NCBI GenBank assembly: GCA_023055425.1
Contig: JALGPY010000005.1
Span: 74,813,495-74,877,494 of the forward strand
Length of the DNA: 64,000 nucleotides
Reading direction: 5' to 3'
Origin: Linanthus parryae
Taxonomy: Eukaryota; Streptophyta; Magnoliopsida; Ericales; Polemoniaceae
Shown here: piece by piece, positions 1 through 11,689 of the stretch
Numbering within the stretch: position 1 is the first letter of the stretch
Layout of the letters: each line of letters opens with the position of its first letter
Translations under genes and position numbers: made by a program
Notes under the pieces: generated by a model
Database searches by the model: none
What the model was told of the DNA's origin: nothing
Seen by the model: only the letters and a program-made list of their open reading frames with translations

Positions 1-1892
1 TCCTCTACCTCCAAGGGAAAAGGCAAGGCAGTTGCCAAACGCAAGGAAACTGCCCTTAAGTCTGTTGGTGGCGTAGCCAAAGGTGTGACTAAAGGTGAAT
101 GTCACTACTGCAGTCAGCCTGGACACCGGAGAAGGAACTGCCCAAAATATCTGGAGGAGAAGAGGCTTGGAATAGTGATTGCACCACCACCAGGTATTTC
201 TTTTATAGATGTCAATATTGCTTGCTCTTCATCTTGGGTATTCGATACTGGATGTGGATCTCACATTTCTTGAAATGTGCAGGATCTAAAGAAAAGTAGA
301 ATATTGGCTAAAGGAAAGATAGATCTGCGCGTTGGGAATGGAGCAAAGGTTGCTGCATTGGCTGTAGGCATGTACAAGCTGTCTCTGCCTTTAGGATTAA
401 TTTTAGAATTAAATAATTGCTATTTTGTGCTTGCTATGAGCAGAAACATTATTTCTAATTCTTGTTTGGACAAACAAGGTTTTACTATTTCAATAAAGAA
501 CAATTGTTGTTCCATTAGTATTCACTATTGTAGTGCGCAATTATTTAATGAATTATATATCCTTGATCAAAATAATCATGTCTATAACATTAATACCAAG
601 AGGATTAAAATAAATGATTTAAATCCTGCTTATTTATGGCACTGTCATTTAGGCCTATAACCGAGAAACGTGTATCTAGACTCCATAAGGATGGATTCCT
701 AGAATCATTTGATTTTGAATCATATGAGACATGTGAGGCTTGTTTATTGGGAATAATGACAAAGTCCCCTTTCAATAAGAAATGTGAGAGGACTAGTGAG
801 CAATTTGTGCTAATACATACTGATATATGTTGGCCATTTGCCACGCCTGCCAGGGGTTGTTATTTCTACTTCATCACATTTACTGATGATTTCAGTATAT
901 ATGGATTTGTTTACCTTATGAAGGCCAAATCCGAGTCCTTTGAAAGGTTCAAAGAATTCAAGAATGAAGTAGAGAAGCAGCTTGGCAAAAGTGTTAAGGC
1001 TATATGATTGGATCGTGGAGGTGAATACTTGAGTCAAGAGTTTGACGACTATCTTAGAGAGTGTTGGATGATATCCCAACTCACTTCACCTGGAACGCCA
1101 CACTAGAATGGCGTGTCCGAGAGGAGGAATCAAACTCTATTAGATATGGTTCGATCTATGATGTGTCAAACTGATCTTCCATTATCACTTTGTGGCTATG
1201 CTCTATTGAGTGCAGCTTTCACCATTAACAGTGTTCCATCTAAGTCAGTCATGAAGACACCACATGAGATGTGGAGTGGGAAGCGTCCCACAGTGTCGTT
1301 CATGAAGATTTAGGGCTGCGATGTCTATGTAAAACGTTTACAATTAGACAAGCTAGGTCCTAATTCGGACAAATGCAAATTTGTGGGATACCCTAAGAAA
1401 ACTAAGGGATATTATTTATACAATCCAACTGAGAACAAAGTGTTTGTTGCTCGGTCCTGCGTGTTTCTAAAAATAGAGTTTGTCTCTAAAGAAGCAAGTG
1501 GGAGGACTATAGAACTTGAAGAAGTTCGAGAACCACAAAGCATTGATCCTACTATGGAACATGAGAAGGAACCCACAAGAGGTTGTGGAGCAGCCTGTTC
1601 AAGTAACAGAAGAGCTTCGTAGATCTAGAAGAGTGCGCTAGGAGCCAGAGAGGTATGGACTTCTCGTGACAGATTTTGGTGACACGATGCTCATAGATGA
1701 TGAGCCTACTACCTTTGAAGAGGCCATAGAAGGGCCGGACTCTCAGAAGTGGCTTGATGCCATGACATCCGAGATGGCATCCGTGTATACAAACAAAGTA
1801 TGGACTTTGGTGGAACCACCCGAAGGGGCTCGCCCCACAGGGTGCAAGTGGGTCTTCAAGAAGAAGATCGACAAGGATGGTAATGTTAATAC
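1..1892 (+). pseudogene. Copia-A gag C-terminus, protease, integrase and start of RT (broken)
   Basis: This is the 5' half of a Ty1/copia polyprotein that begins before the window. In order it shows a Lys-rich gag tail, a CCHC zinc knuckle (CHYCSQPGHRRRNC, about 106-147), the protease motif DTGCGSHIS (about 247-273), the GAG-pre-integrase block (LWHCHLG, about 637-657), the integrase core and the first RT residues (GCKWVFKKK, about 1840-1866). The frame is broken by nonsense codons at 271, 1005, 1104, 1311 and 1639 and by frameshifts near 652 and 1575. It stops abruptly at 1892, where the LTR of Copia-B starts, and resumes at 15511. Identity as a copia gag-pol is certain; the five nonsense codons make it non-functional. 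Copia-B, -C and -E in this window are the same family. Confidence 0.93.
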
Positions 1893-2278
1893 TGTTGGGT
1901 TTTGACGTAGGTAACGCAGCGGAATAAAAAAAATCCTACTCAAAGCCCACTAATGATCACGAGAAGAGCTAATCATAACATGTTAATATCATAGAAAATG
2001 TGTACCTTGGTTTGGGAGATCACACGAAGAAAAGTGTCTTCGTCTCTATAAATCACCACACCTTGGATCTTGATTGGATTCCTTCTCACCACGATGTCCT
2101 AGCAACATAAGAAGGAGGAGGATGATCACGCAAAACGGAGCACTATGGCCACGCCTTGGTGTGGCCGACGGCAAAGGGTCGGACTGGTTGGGGGTTTCGG
2201 CCTTCCAACTTGCTCTCCTCTCTTGCTTTGTTAAATTCTCTCAATATGACTTCTCTTGAGAATTAACAAGCTAGAGTT

Positions 2279-2289
2279 CCTTTATATAG
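2279..2289 (-). promoter_or_regulatory. TATA box in Copia-B 3' LTR
   Basis: The minus strand reads CTATATAAAGG here. The same motif is at 11045-11055 in the 5' LTR and at 58474-58483 in the LTR of Copia-E, so it is the conserved core promoter of this copia family. Confidence 0.7.
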
Positions 2290-3114
2290 TCATAACTCTT
2301 TATTAACTACATAAAGGCCCCAATACTAATTATGTCCCTACATGGATTAGCCCACTCACAAATTAAGTTTTCATGTGGTTGGATTATGATCCTTTTATTA
2401 ATTAGTCCAACTAATTAATACCTATATCCAATTTATTCCATCCGGTGTGTGACCTCATAGGTTTCTACTTAGTTGGTAGTAACTTATTACCAACATGGAG
2501 CGGTGTCTAGCAACACATCCATGCCACCCAACTAATAGAAATAAGTCAGTGTTCCCGACAAACCTCGTGCCCAATAATCACATATGGTATTATCCTTAGT
2601 CTCCATATCTGAATTGGACACGAGACATAATAGTCACACTTGTATATCCAATCCATAGTTTCTCGATCCAGGGAATATTCTTATGCAAACAGATAACATC
2701 AATATCTCCATCTTCATTCATCTGAGTCTGGCCAGACACTCAATAAGCACCATCCCTCGAGTGGCCCATCGATATTTCCTCTCATTATGTGGTAGGGACA
2801 AATCCTCTCTATGTCACTACGATCTCTAAGCTTGCTTCCTATCATGCCCGATAGCTATCTTTATAGTTGCCCGGTTAAGGGGCAACGTTGGATAACATCA
2901 AAGCCTGATATTCCAAAACTAGAGTATCTAGTGACTTCAAGTCTAAGGATTACAATATTATTAGCACTACGAGAAGCGATTGTGACTTTGACATAATCTA
3001 ATGTATCCTTCTCGTCGTGGGTCAATCCAGTATTCCATTACTCCTAATGCATACCCATGTGTTAGACTTGATATCTCCATATCAATCTACACACACTACT
3101 AAAAATCTTAGCAA

Positions 3115-3420
3115 AAGCGTCATTAAGAAAATGCAGTTTTTGCTAAAATTAATGTTGTATTTAGCAAAAAAAGCATTAATTGCAGCATTAGGGCTAATGC
3201 TGCATTAGCTAGTGCTGCTTTTTTCATTGCAGCAATAAGCTAATGCTTCTAGCAAAAAGCAGCATTACTTGCAGCATTAACTAATGTTGCATAGTTCTTT
3301 TCACACCCTGCAGCATTTAAACACTAATGCTGCATTTTGGAATCAAATTGCAGCATTATTGGACTTTAATGCTGCATTTTTACATATAATTTTGAAGCAT
3401 TATTATCGATTAATGCTATA
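3115..3420. repeat. Left subterminal repeat array of CACTA-1
   Basis: The short motif GCAGCATTA and its complement TAATGCTGC recur about a dozen times in both orientations. In the CACTA superfamily such subterminal arrays are transposase-binding regions; that role here is inferred. Confidence 0.8.
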
Positions 3421-4479
3421 TTTTACATTCTTCATTTGTTTATCTTCTTTCTTCTATTTACTTTTTTTGAAAGAATTATTCTATTTAGATTTGTCACAAA
3501 AACAACAAGAATAGATCTAAACAAAAACAATAAGAACAGATCTAAACAACAACAACAATAACATCAGCAGCAAGATCATAAATCTCTATGAAATAACAGA
3601 TTCTGATTACATAAATTTAAAGAAGAAATTAGAAATTTTATGAGACAAATATCATATTCACAACACAACCACCACCAGAAATCTCTCTGAAATTAACACT
3701 TTTAGGGAAAAATTACAAGGGGAGGAAGAAAAAGAAGAACATAAGACATTGAAGACCTATCGCTGAAATCTTCAACAGCCCTTCGATCGCCACCGCCACA
3801 AGACACAGCTGAAATCTTCAACCGCCACTGCCACCGCTCACGTTAGCGCCGTTCCTTGATATGATCTTCAACCGCCGTCCCTCGATCTTCACCAGAGAGA
3901 TTAGAACATTTCACCCCTGAATCATCGGGTCAAAAAGAGCAACAACCACAACCTGCAAATCGAAGGACACTAAGCATAAACGGCGCCAACGAAGGAGGCG
4001 CTGACGAAGGACAGGGAAAAACTGAAGGCTAAATCTCCCATATCTGCTCTACGACGCACAACAAACCAAGAAAAACGCGTAAAAATGAAGATCGAAGGTT
4101 ACGAGAACAGATATGATACCTTACGGGCCTTAGGAGCAACATACCATCCCAAACGATGCCACATCTGATGAACACAGATGATTACCAGAAACAGATCTGG
4201 CGAGAGAGAAAGAGAGATTGATTGAGAGTGAGATTTGGTCCATCTCTCCTCTCTCTTCGCCATCTTTTTCCGCCTCTTCTTCTTCCTCCTCATCTGGTTC
4301 TCTCTCTTTCTCCCTCGCTCTTTCTCTCAGTGTGTGTGTATTCATACGGGTGAGATAATGGGGGCAACTGTGTTGGTGTGGGTGTAGTTTGGTTTTTATT
4401 TTGGTTAATTTTCGCTAATTTTCAATCCCCCCAAATGTTTAGTGAAAATTTGAATGTCCCCAAAATGTGTTAAGATAGT

Positions 4480-4830
4480 AGCGTTACACTTTGTAATGCT
4501 GCAATACTAAGCAATATTTTGTAAAAAATAGCATTAATGTGATGAATGCTGCAATGTATATTTTTTTAGCTTTTTTTATTGCAGCGTCTTTTTGTTAATA
4601 CTGCAAAGTAAAACATTAGATTTGTAAAACATTAATGTGATTAATGCTGCAATGTGTATGTTGATTGCATTATTATTAGATTAATGCTGCAATTTATATG
4701 CTGTTTAGCCAAAAATTGCAGCATTATTGGATTAATGCTGCAATTTTACAGCATTTAGTTTGCAACATTAATAATAATGCTGCTTTAGGGTATCAATTAC
4801 CGCATTTGTTCAAATGCTACAAATAAAATG
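4480..4830. repeat. Right subterminal repeat array of CACTA-1
   Basis: This mirrors the left array: repeated TTAATGCTGCAAT and GCAGCATTA units in both orientations, ending just inside the right terminal inverted repeat. Confidence 0.8.
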
Positions 4831-5044
4831 TGGTATTTGCTAAGATTTCTAGTACTGACACATACTAGTCTATATTTGATCGTCCTATTAACCAATATAA
4901 TGGACTAGGGATATTTAAGATAAACAACACATTGTATCTAAGGACTTCATTATATTAAATATCACAATAATTAATAAATGAATATTCTAGCAAAAAAATT
5001 GTTCATACTAAATATAGATTGCCTTTAGGGAACCTATTCCAACA

Positions 5045-5057
5045 GTCTCCCACTTGC
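5045..5057 (-). other. Copia-B polypurine tract
   Basis: The minus strand reads GCAAGTGGGAGAC directly before the TGTTGGAA start of the 3' LTR. A purine-rich tract in this place primes plus-strand DNA synthesis. The same tract precedes the LTR of Copia-C at 32900-32913. Confidence 0.85.
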
Positions 5058-5118
5058 ACTAGAGCCAATCTGGTGCATCTAGTATGCCTATAGATCTAGC
5101 GTGCCCTTCATGCTTTCG

Positions 5119-7608
5119 CTAAGCAAGTGGCTTTGTGAGCTGATCCGAAAGATTGTCATACGTTGGAATCTTTCCCATCTTCACATCTCCTCGATCGATC
5201 ATATCACGAATAAGATGGAATCTCCTAAGTACATGCTTCAATTTCTGGTGTGATCTTTGTTCCTTGTCTTGTGCGATTGCTCCGGAGTTGTCGCAATACA
5301 ACTCTATGGGATCCACGATGCTAGGGACCACACCGAGCTCAGTGATGAAATTCTTTATCCAAACTGCCTATTTTGCTGCTTCCGAAGCAGCAATGTACTC
5401 AGATTCAGTTGTAGAATCAGGAATTGTCCCTTGCTTGGAACTCTTCCAGCTCACAGCTTCTCCATTCAGGCAAAAAACGTATCCCAAATGCGATGTGTAG
5501 TCATCTTTGTCAGTTTGGAAGCTTGCATCAGTGTAACCAGTTACACTCAACTCTTCCTTACCTCCAAATATCCAGAATGCATCCTTAGTTCTTCTCAAGT
5601 ACTTTAAGATGCTCTTGACAGCAATCCACTGACTCTCACCCGGATAAGACTGACATCTTCTTACCATACTCAACACGTATAATAAGTCTGGTCTAGTACA
5701 CAACATGGCGTGCATGATGGATCCTATGGCCGAAGCATAGGGTATCCTACTCATGCGGTCCTTCTCAATCTCATTTGAAGGACAGTCAGTCTTAGAGAGA
5801 GTGACTCCATGTGACATGGGCAAGAATCCTTTCTTGGAGTCTTGCATGTTGAACCGTTTCAACACCTTGTGTATTTATGTACTTTGGCTTAGGCCGAGCA
5901 GCTTTCTAGATCTATCCCTATAGATCTTGGTACCAAGTATATAAGCTGCATCTCCTAAGTCCTTCATTGTGAAACACTTTCCTAGCCAATCTTTAACAGA
6001 CTGCAAAGTAGGAATGTCATTTCCAATAAGAAGTATGTCATCCACATACAAGACCAGAAACACTACAGAGCTCCCACTAACCTTCTTGTAAACATAGGGC
6101 TCATCTTCTTTCTTAAGGAAGCCAAACTCTTTGACTGCGTCATCAAAACGTTGATTCCAACTCCTAGAAGCTTGCTTTAATCCATAAATGGATCTTTGTA
6201 GCTTGCAGACTTTATTGGCAATCTCTAGATCCTCAAAACCCTTTGGTTAAGTCATGTACACATTTTCGAGGAGTTTCCCATAAATGAACGCTGTTTTGAC
6301 ATCCATTTGCCGAATCTCGTAGTCATAGTAAGCTGCAATAGCAAGTAGGATTCGAATGGATTTAGTCATGACGACTGGTGAAAAGGTCTCATCATAGTCA
6401 ATACCATGAATTTGTCTATAAACTTTAGCCACCAATCTCCCCTTGTAGGCAACTACCTTTCCATCCATGTCGGTCTTCTTCTTGAAGACCCACTTGCACC
6501 CTATGGGCCGAGCCCCTTCAAGTGGTTCCACCAAAGTCCATACTTTGTTGGTATACATGGAATCCATTTCGGATCTCATGGCTTCTAGCCACTTCTTGGA
6601 GTCTGGGCCTCTCATGGCCTCCCCGTAGGTTGCAGGCTCATCATCCATGAGTGGTATGTCATCGGGCTCGGTCACGATAAGTCCGTACCTCTGTGGCTTA
6701 CGACGTACCCTTCCTGAGCTACGGAGTTCCTGTGTCACCTGGACAGGTTCTTCCACAACAACTTGCAGTTCCTGTTCATGCTCCATCATCGGCTCAGTGG
6801 TTTGTGGTTCTTGAATTTTTTCAAGCTCTACAGTCCTCCCACTTGCTTCATTAGAGACTAGCTCTCTTTCCATAAACGCGCCGGTCAGAGCCACAAACAA
6901 TTTGTTCTCGGCTGGATTGTAGAAATAATATCCTTTAGTTTCCTTATGATATCTCACAAACTTACACTTATCCGCTTTGGGCCCGAGCTTGTTTGTTTGT
7001 AAACGCTTTACATAGACATCGTAGCCCCAAATCTTCATAAACGACACGATGGGACGCTTCCCAGTCCATATCTCATATGGTGTCTTCATGACTGATTTAG
7101 ATGGAACACGAATAATGGTAAAAGTTGCAGTTAATAGAGCATGTCCCCAAAATAATATTGGAAGATCCGCTTGACACATCATAGATCGCACCATATCTAA
7201 TATTGTGCGATTCCTCCTCTAGGATACGCCATTCCACTGTGGTGTTCCAGGTGGAGTGAGTTGGGACACTATCCCCCACTCTCTAAGATACTCGTCAAAC
7301 TCTTGGCTCACGTATTCTCCTCCACGTATTGATCGCAAAGCCTTAATACTTTTACCAAGTTGCTTCTCTACTTCATTCTTGAATTCCTTGAACAATTCAA
7401 AGGATTCTGATTTGGCATTGATAAGGTACACAAATCCATATCTACTGAAATCATCAGTAAACGTAATTAAGTAGGTGTAACTACCTCTGGCAGGCGTGGG
7501 AAACGGCCCAAATACATCGTTATGTATGAGTGCTAGTAACTCATTAGTCCTCTCACCTTTCTTATTGAATGGGTAATTCGTCATTTTTCCTAATAGCAAG
7601 ACTCGCAT
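5119..7608 (-). pseudogene. Copia-B integrase core, reverse transcriptase and RNase H (broken)
   Basis: One minus-strand frame runs from 7608 to 5119, interrupted by in-frame stops near 7219, 6247, 5875 and 5368. Integrase spans about 7608-6900 (IHNDVFGPF, TDDFSRYGF, then LRSIRGGEY, in which the second catalytic Asp of the usual RSDRGGEY is Ile). RT follows (GCKWVFKKK near 6480, YVDDILLIGND near 6040, catalytic YVDD intact), then RNase H (YTDASFQ near 5530; ELYCDNSGAI near 5300) and the copia ending LSDQLTKPLA at 5119. The stops and the lost integrase Asp make it non-functional. Confidence 0.92.
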
Positions 7609-7895
7609 GTCTCATATGATTCCAAGTCAAATGAGTCGAGAAGTCCATCCTTATGGAGTCTAGATATGCGTTTCTCGTTTATATGGCGTAAATGACAGTG
7701 CCATAGATATGTAGGATATAAATCAATAGTTTTAATGCTTTTAGTATTTATGTTACAGATGGAATTATTTAGATCAAGGATATATAATCCATTAGACAAA
7801 TGCGCAATACAATAGTGCATACTATCAAAATAAATGGAGCAACACTTGTCCTTTATTGAAATAGAAAAACCCTTTCGCGTCCAAACAAGAAACAA
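7590..7895 (-). pseudogene. Copia-B GAG-pre-integrase segment (shifted frame)
   Basis: This continues the polyprotein in a different frame from gag. It holds the pre-integrase zinc region (LWHCHLRHINEKRISRLH followed by ETCESC), the HHCC finger of copia integrase. It overlaps the end of the gag-protease frame near 7890 and hands back to that frame near 7600, so two frameshifts bracket it. Confidence 0.85.
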
Positions 7896-8994
7896 AAATA
7901 ATGTTTCTGCTCATAGCAGGCACATAATAGCAAATGTCTAATTCTAAAATAAGTCCAAAAGGCAAAGATAGTTCATAAACTCCTATAGCTAATGAAGCAA
8001 CTCTTTCTCCATTCCCAACGCGCAGATCTATCTCCTCTTTAGCCAATCTTCTACTTCTTTTCAAATCCTGCACATTTCGACAAATGTGAGAACCACATCT
8101 AGTATCCAATACCCAAGATGAATAAATAGATAGATTGACGTCTATAACAAAAATACCTGGTTGTGGTGGAATCATTATTCCAAGCTTCTTATCCTCCAGA
8201 TACTTGCGTAAATTCCTCCTCCAGTGACCCGGCTGGCTACAGTAGTGACAATCACCTTTATCCAGGCCCCCACTAGGCTTTAGGGCTTCCTTGGACTTTG
8301 AAACTTTCTTGCGCTTTCCTTTAGAAGTAGAGGCAACTCCCTTTCCCTTCCTCTTATTTACCGTCATTATGGCTTTGCCTTTTCCTTTGTTGATGCTCTG
8401 TTCAGCAGTCTTCAGCATGTTCAGCAAGTCTGGCAGAATCTTACTGATCTCGTTCATGTTATAGTTCATGATGAACATGTTATCATTTTCAGGAAACGAT
8501 TGCAAGACAAGATCAGTAGCCAACTCTTGTCCTAGTGGGAACCCCTGCTTCGTGAGGTACTCAACGTACCCGATCATTCGGAGTACATGAGGCCAAACTG
8601 GGTTCGCTTCTGCAAGAGTGCTCTTGAACAGTGCCTTGGACACCTCATACTGCTCATGCCTTGCTTGTTCCTGAAACAATTGTTTTAAGTGTATGATCAT
8701 ATCATAAGCTTCCATGTTCTCGTGTTGCTTATGAAGCTCAGAGGTCATGGTGCAGAGCATGAGGCAAGTCACATCATTAGAATCATCTATATGCTTCTGA
8801 CGTGCTCTTACATCGGCCAGAACAGACTCATCTTGGGGTTGTTCTGGGATAGGATTGTCTAAGACGTACAACTTGTTTTCTTCCTTAAGGATGATCCTTA
8901 AGTTTCTGTACCAGTTAAGGAAATTTGTTCCAGACAGTTTGTCCTTCTCAAGGACAGATCGCAGGGATGAAGTCGATGCATGATTGTTTGCCAT
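7825..8994 (-). pseudogene. Copia-B gag and protease (389-codon open frame)
   Basis: The Met start is at 8994, with the family N-terminus MANNHASTSSLRSVLEKDKL also seen in Copia-E at 60566. Gag (UBN2-type) covers residues 1-200, then comes a Lys-rich linker and a zinc knuckle at about residues 247-260 in which the last Cys is Leu (CHYCSQPGHWRRNL). The protease active site reads DTRCGSHI, with Arg in place of the essential Gly of DTG. The frame is open for 389 codons, the longest copia frame here, but both metal-binding and protease residues are damaged. The start is set by homology to Copia-E. Confidence 0.9.
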
Positions 8995-10642
8995 TTGGAA
9001 ATCTACAAAATCGAGAAATGTGCAATTTTAGTATTTTGAACAATTTAACTATATTCAACAATCGCTAGATTATTAAATATAGCTCCCACTATTTTTCTCG
9101 GATTAATAGCCCTCACCATTAATGCGGGGAATATCATACATATTTTCTAGTGAGTCCAAGATCCATATTTCACTTCTTGAGCCTGCCTTGGCAAGTCACC
9201 CAAGAATTGATTATTTAGGTAGGAACCATTCCAATTGCATCCCATGCAACTCTTGGTCCAATTAGGCGAATAATTCATTATTCTTTATCCTTTAGATAAC
9301 ACCTAATTGTCATGCCTCTAGGCTTCATCAATGCAATTCATTTTACCTATTTGCTTCCAATCTTTTGCTTCAACAATCACACATTACTTTCTTTTTTCGC
9401 CCGCAACACATCAAGGTGAATTAAAACGCCTTGCTTTGGCAAGCCCGAATTTAATAGACCTTGATCATGAAGGGTGTTTAGGCAAGAGAAGGCAAAACAC
9501 AATATTCCATTGAGGGATTTATTAGTCATTATTCGTTTGGTTGATCCCATCAACATGATCTACTTATTTGGATTGGGAAATCCACAATAAAAGATCAAAC
9601 TTGTTTATTTTTATCTTGTTAACGTTTTGCTAGTATCACCATACACACACAAATAAATAACATGAAATAAATAATAAACATCCATAAAAGGAAAAATAAC
9701 CATATGGCCCCTAGACTATGATATTACCAAGCCAATGATAATATCTATATGCCCTAAAGTGTCAAGCTCATCTCCATGTGCTTCACCATAGCTGCGCGCG
9801 TCTAGGATGGGACCTTCATCGTCTTTGTGGCTCCATTGGTCCTCCGGTCCTCTTCTCTATGCTCTTGGATATCATCTAATTTTTTTAATTCTAGCCTAAC
9901 ATCTAGAATAAATAAATAAATAAAACCTCACATGTCGAGAAGATGATCAACTCGCAAGCCATAAAATTAACTAATTATTATATTAATTTGATCAGCTCGC
10001 AGGCCTTAAACCAAACCACAACAAACACAAACATCCACAACCTATGCCATATCCATCCACCATGCAACAAGCACATAATACAGTTAAAACCAATTTTTAA
10101 CGCGCTTGTTTAATTTAAGTTGAAATTGGGTAATTAGGGTCACAATGGTCCAAGGAATCCACCAACCAACATGGCCGAACCACCCAAGGACCAAGGCTAG
10201 GTCTTGGGGCGGTTGGTCGAGCCTCACGCGCGGCTAGGCCGCACGCTAGTCCGGCCCAACCCCTTGGCCGAGCCTTAGCTTGGGCGGCAAGGCAAGGGGA
10301 TCGGTCTCTATAGGGGCCGAACCTCCTTTGGAATTGTTTCCAAAATAATTCGTTGCCTTGTTCCCAAACTTAGTTGTTTCCATAAAGTGGTTTCCATAAT
10401 TTAAAAATCCTTTTTCCTAATTATGTGCCCAAGAACCCTAATTTTCAAGAGCCCAATTATTCACATCCTATGAGATTAAACTCACCAATTTACCCATCCA
10501 ATGTTAAATTAGATCTTGTTCGTCTTGAATCAAATTCAATTTTCATCTACTATGCCAATTAATTTCAGTGTCGCGTAATATGAATAAAACGGTGTATAAA
10601 CTGAAATTGTAACACATAAATCATGTTATGCTCAACGAATCA
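8995..10642 (-). other. Copia-B untranslated 5' leader
   Basis: No coding frame of note lies between the primer-binding site and gag. It is recognised by similarity, in opposite orientation, to the leader of Copia-E (58928-60565): a GGCCGAACC-rich block near 10170-10320, the motif TGATCAGCTCGCAGGCC near 9989-10005, and the unit ending in the pre-gag sequence AATAGTGGGAGCTA near 9080. Confidence 0.8.
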
Positions 10643-10655
10643 GGCTCTGATACCA
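10643..10655 (-). other. Copia-B primer-binding site (initiator tRNA-Met)
   Basis: The minus strand reads TGGTATCAGAGCC one base after the 5' LTR, complementary to the 3' end of plant initiator methionine tRNA. This fixes the element's orientation. Confidence 0.92.
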
Positions 10656-11044
10656 CTTTTGAGTTTTGACGTAGGTAACGCAGCGGAATAAAAAAAAGTG
10701 TACTCAAAGCCCACCAAGGATCACGGGAAGAGCTAATCATAACATGATAAGAGCATAGAAGATGCGTACCTTGGTTTGGGAGATCACACGTAGAATAGTG
10801 TCTTCGTCTCTATCAATATCCGCACCTTGGATCTTGATTGGATTCCTCCTCACCGCAATGTGCTAGCAACGGAAGAAGGAGGAGGATGATCACGCAAAAC
10901 GGAGCACCAAAGCCTCGCCTTGGTGTGGCCGACGGAAAAGGGTCGGACGGGTTGGGGGGCTTCGGCCTTCCATCTTGCTCTCTTCTCTTGCTTTGTTAAA
11001 TTCTCTCAATAATGACTTCTCTTGAGAATTAACAAGCTAGAGTT

Positions 11045-11055
11045 CCTTTATATAG
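11045..11055 (-). promoter_or_regulatory. TATA box in Copia-B 5' LTR
   Basis: CTATATAAAGG on the minus strand, the counterpart of 2279-2289. Transcription would run leftwards into Copia-B. Confidence 0.7.
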
Positions 11056-11689
11056 TCATAACTCTTTATTAACTACATAAAGGCCCTAATACTAATCATG
11101 TCCTTACATGATTAGCCCACTCACAAATTAGTCCTACTAAGTTTGCTTGTGGTTGCTTTATGATCCTTTTATTAATTAGTCCAACTAATTAATACCTATA
11201 TCCAATTTAATCTATCCGGTGTGTGACCCCATAGGTTTCTACTTAGTTGGTAGTAACTTATTACTAACATGGAGCGATGTCTAGCAACACATACATGCCA
11301 CCCAACTAATAGAAATAAGTCAGTGATCTCGACAAACCTCGTTCCCACTAATCACATATTGTATTATCCCTTGGTCTCCATATCCCGATTGGACACGAGA
11401 CATAATAGTCACACTCGTATATCCATTCCATAGTTTCTCGATCCTGGAAATATGCTCATGCAAGAAGATAACATCAATATCTCCATATTGATTCATCTGA
11501 GTCTGGACAGACATTCAATAAGCACCATCCCTCGAGTTGCCCATGGATATTTGCTCCCATTATGTGGGAGGGACACATCCTTTCTATGCCACTACAATTT
11601 CTAAGCTTGCTTCCTATCATGCCCAATAGCTATCTTTATAGTTGCCCGTTTAAGGCGCAACGTTGGATAACATCAAAGCATGGTATTCC

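Larger units (their letters stand above)
3094..4857. mobile_element. CACTA-1: non-autonomous CACTA (En/Spm-type) DNA transposon
   Basis: The left end reads CACTACTAAAAATCTTAGCA and the inverted right end CAGTACTAGAAATCTTAGCA, a terminal inverted repeat of about 22 bp with two mismatches. The 3-bp target duplication ACA is at 3091-3093 and 4858-4860. Removing the element and one ACA exactly restores the LTR sequence seen uninterrupted near 15325. A 3-bp duplication and a CACTA terminus define this superfamily. No transposase is visible in the 1764 bp, so it is non-autonomous. The core (about 3490-4450) is not recognised: it has a CCGCC-rich part near 3780-3900 and a CT/GA-rich part near 4200-4330 and could be a captured host 5' region. 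Confidence 0.88.
1893..5044 (-). repeat. Copia-B 3' LTR (interrupted by CACTA-1)
   Basis: On the minus strand the LTR starts TGTTGGAATAGG at 5044 and ends ...CCCAACA at 1893. The same sequence recurs in the 5' LTR at 10657-15510, for example the segment starting TTTTGACGTAGGTAACGCAG. Removing CACTA-1 and one copy of its target duplication leaves about 1385 bp. Confidence 0.92.

Noticed and set aside
4099..4345. Arg/Lys/Glu-rich frames in CACTA-1
   Set aside because: They come from a CT-rich simple-sequence stretch.
9331..9513. A 60-codon plus-strand frame in the Copia-B leader
   Set aside because: It is opposite to the element and occurs in leader DNA that is noncoding in Copia-E; no conserved text.
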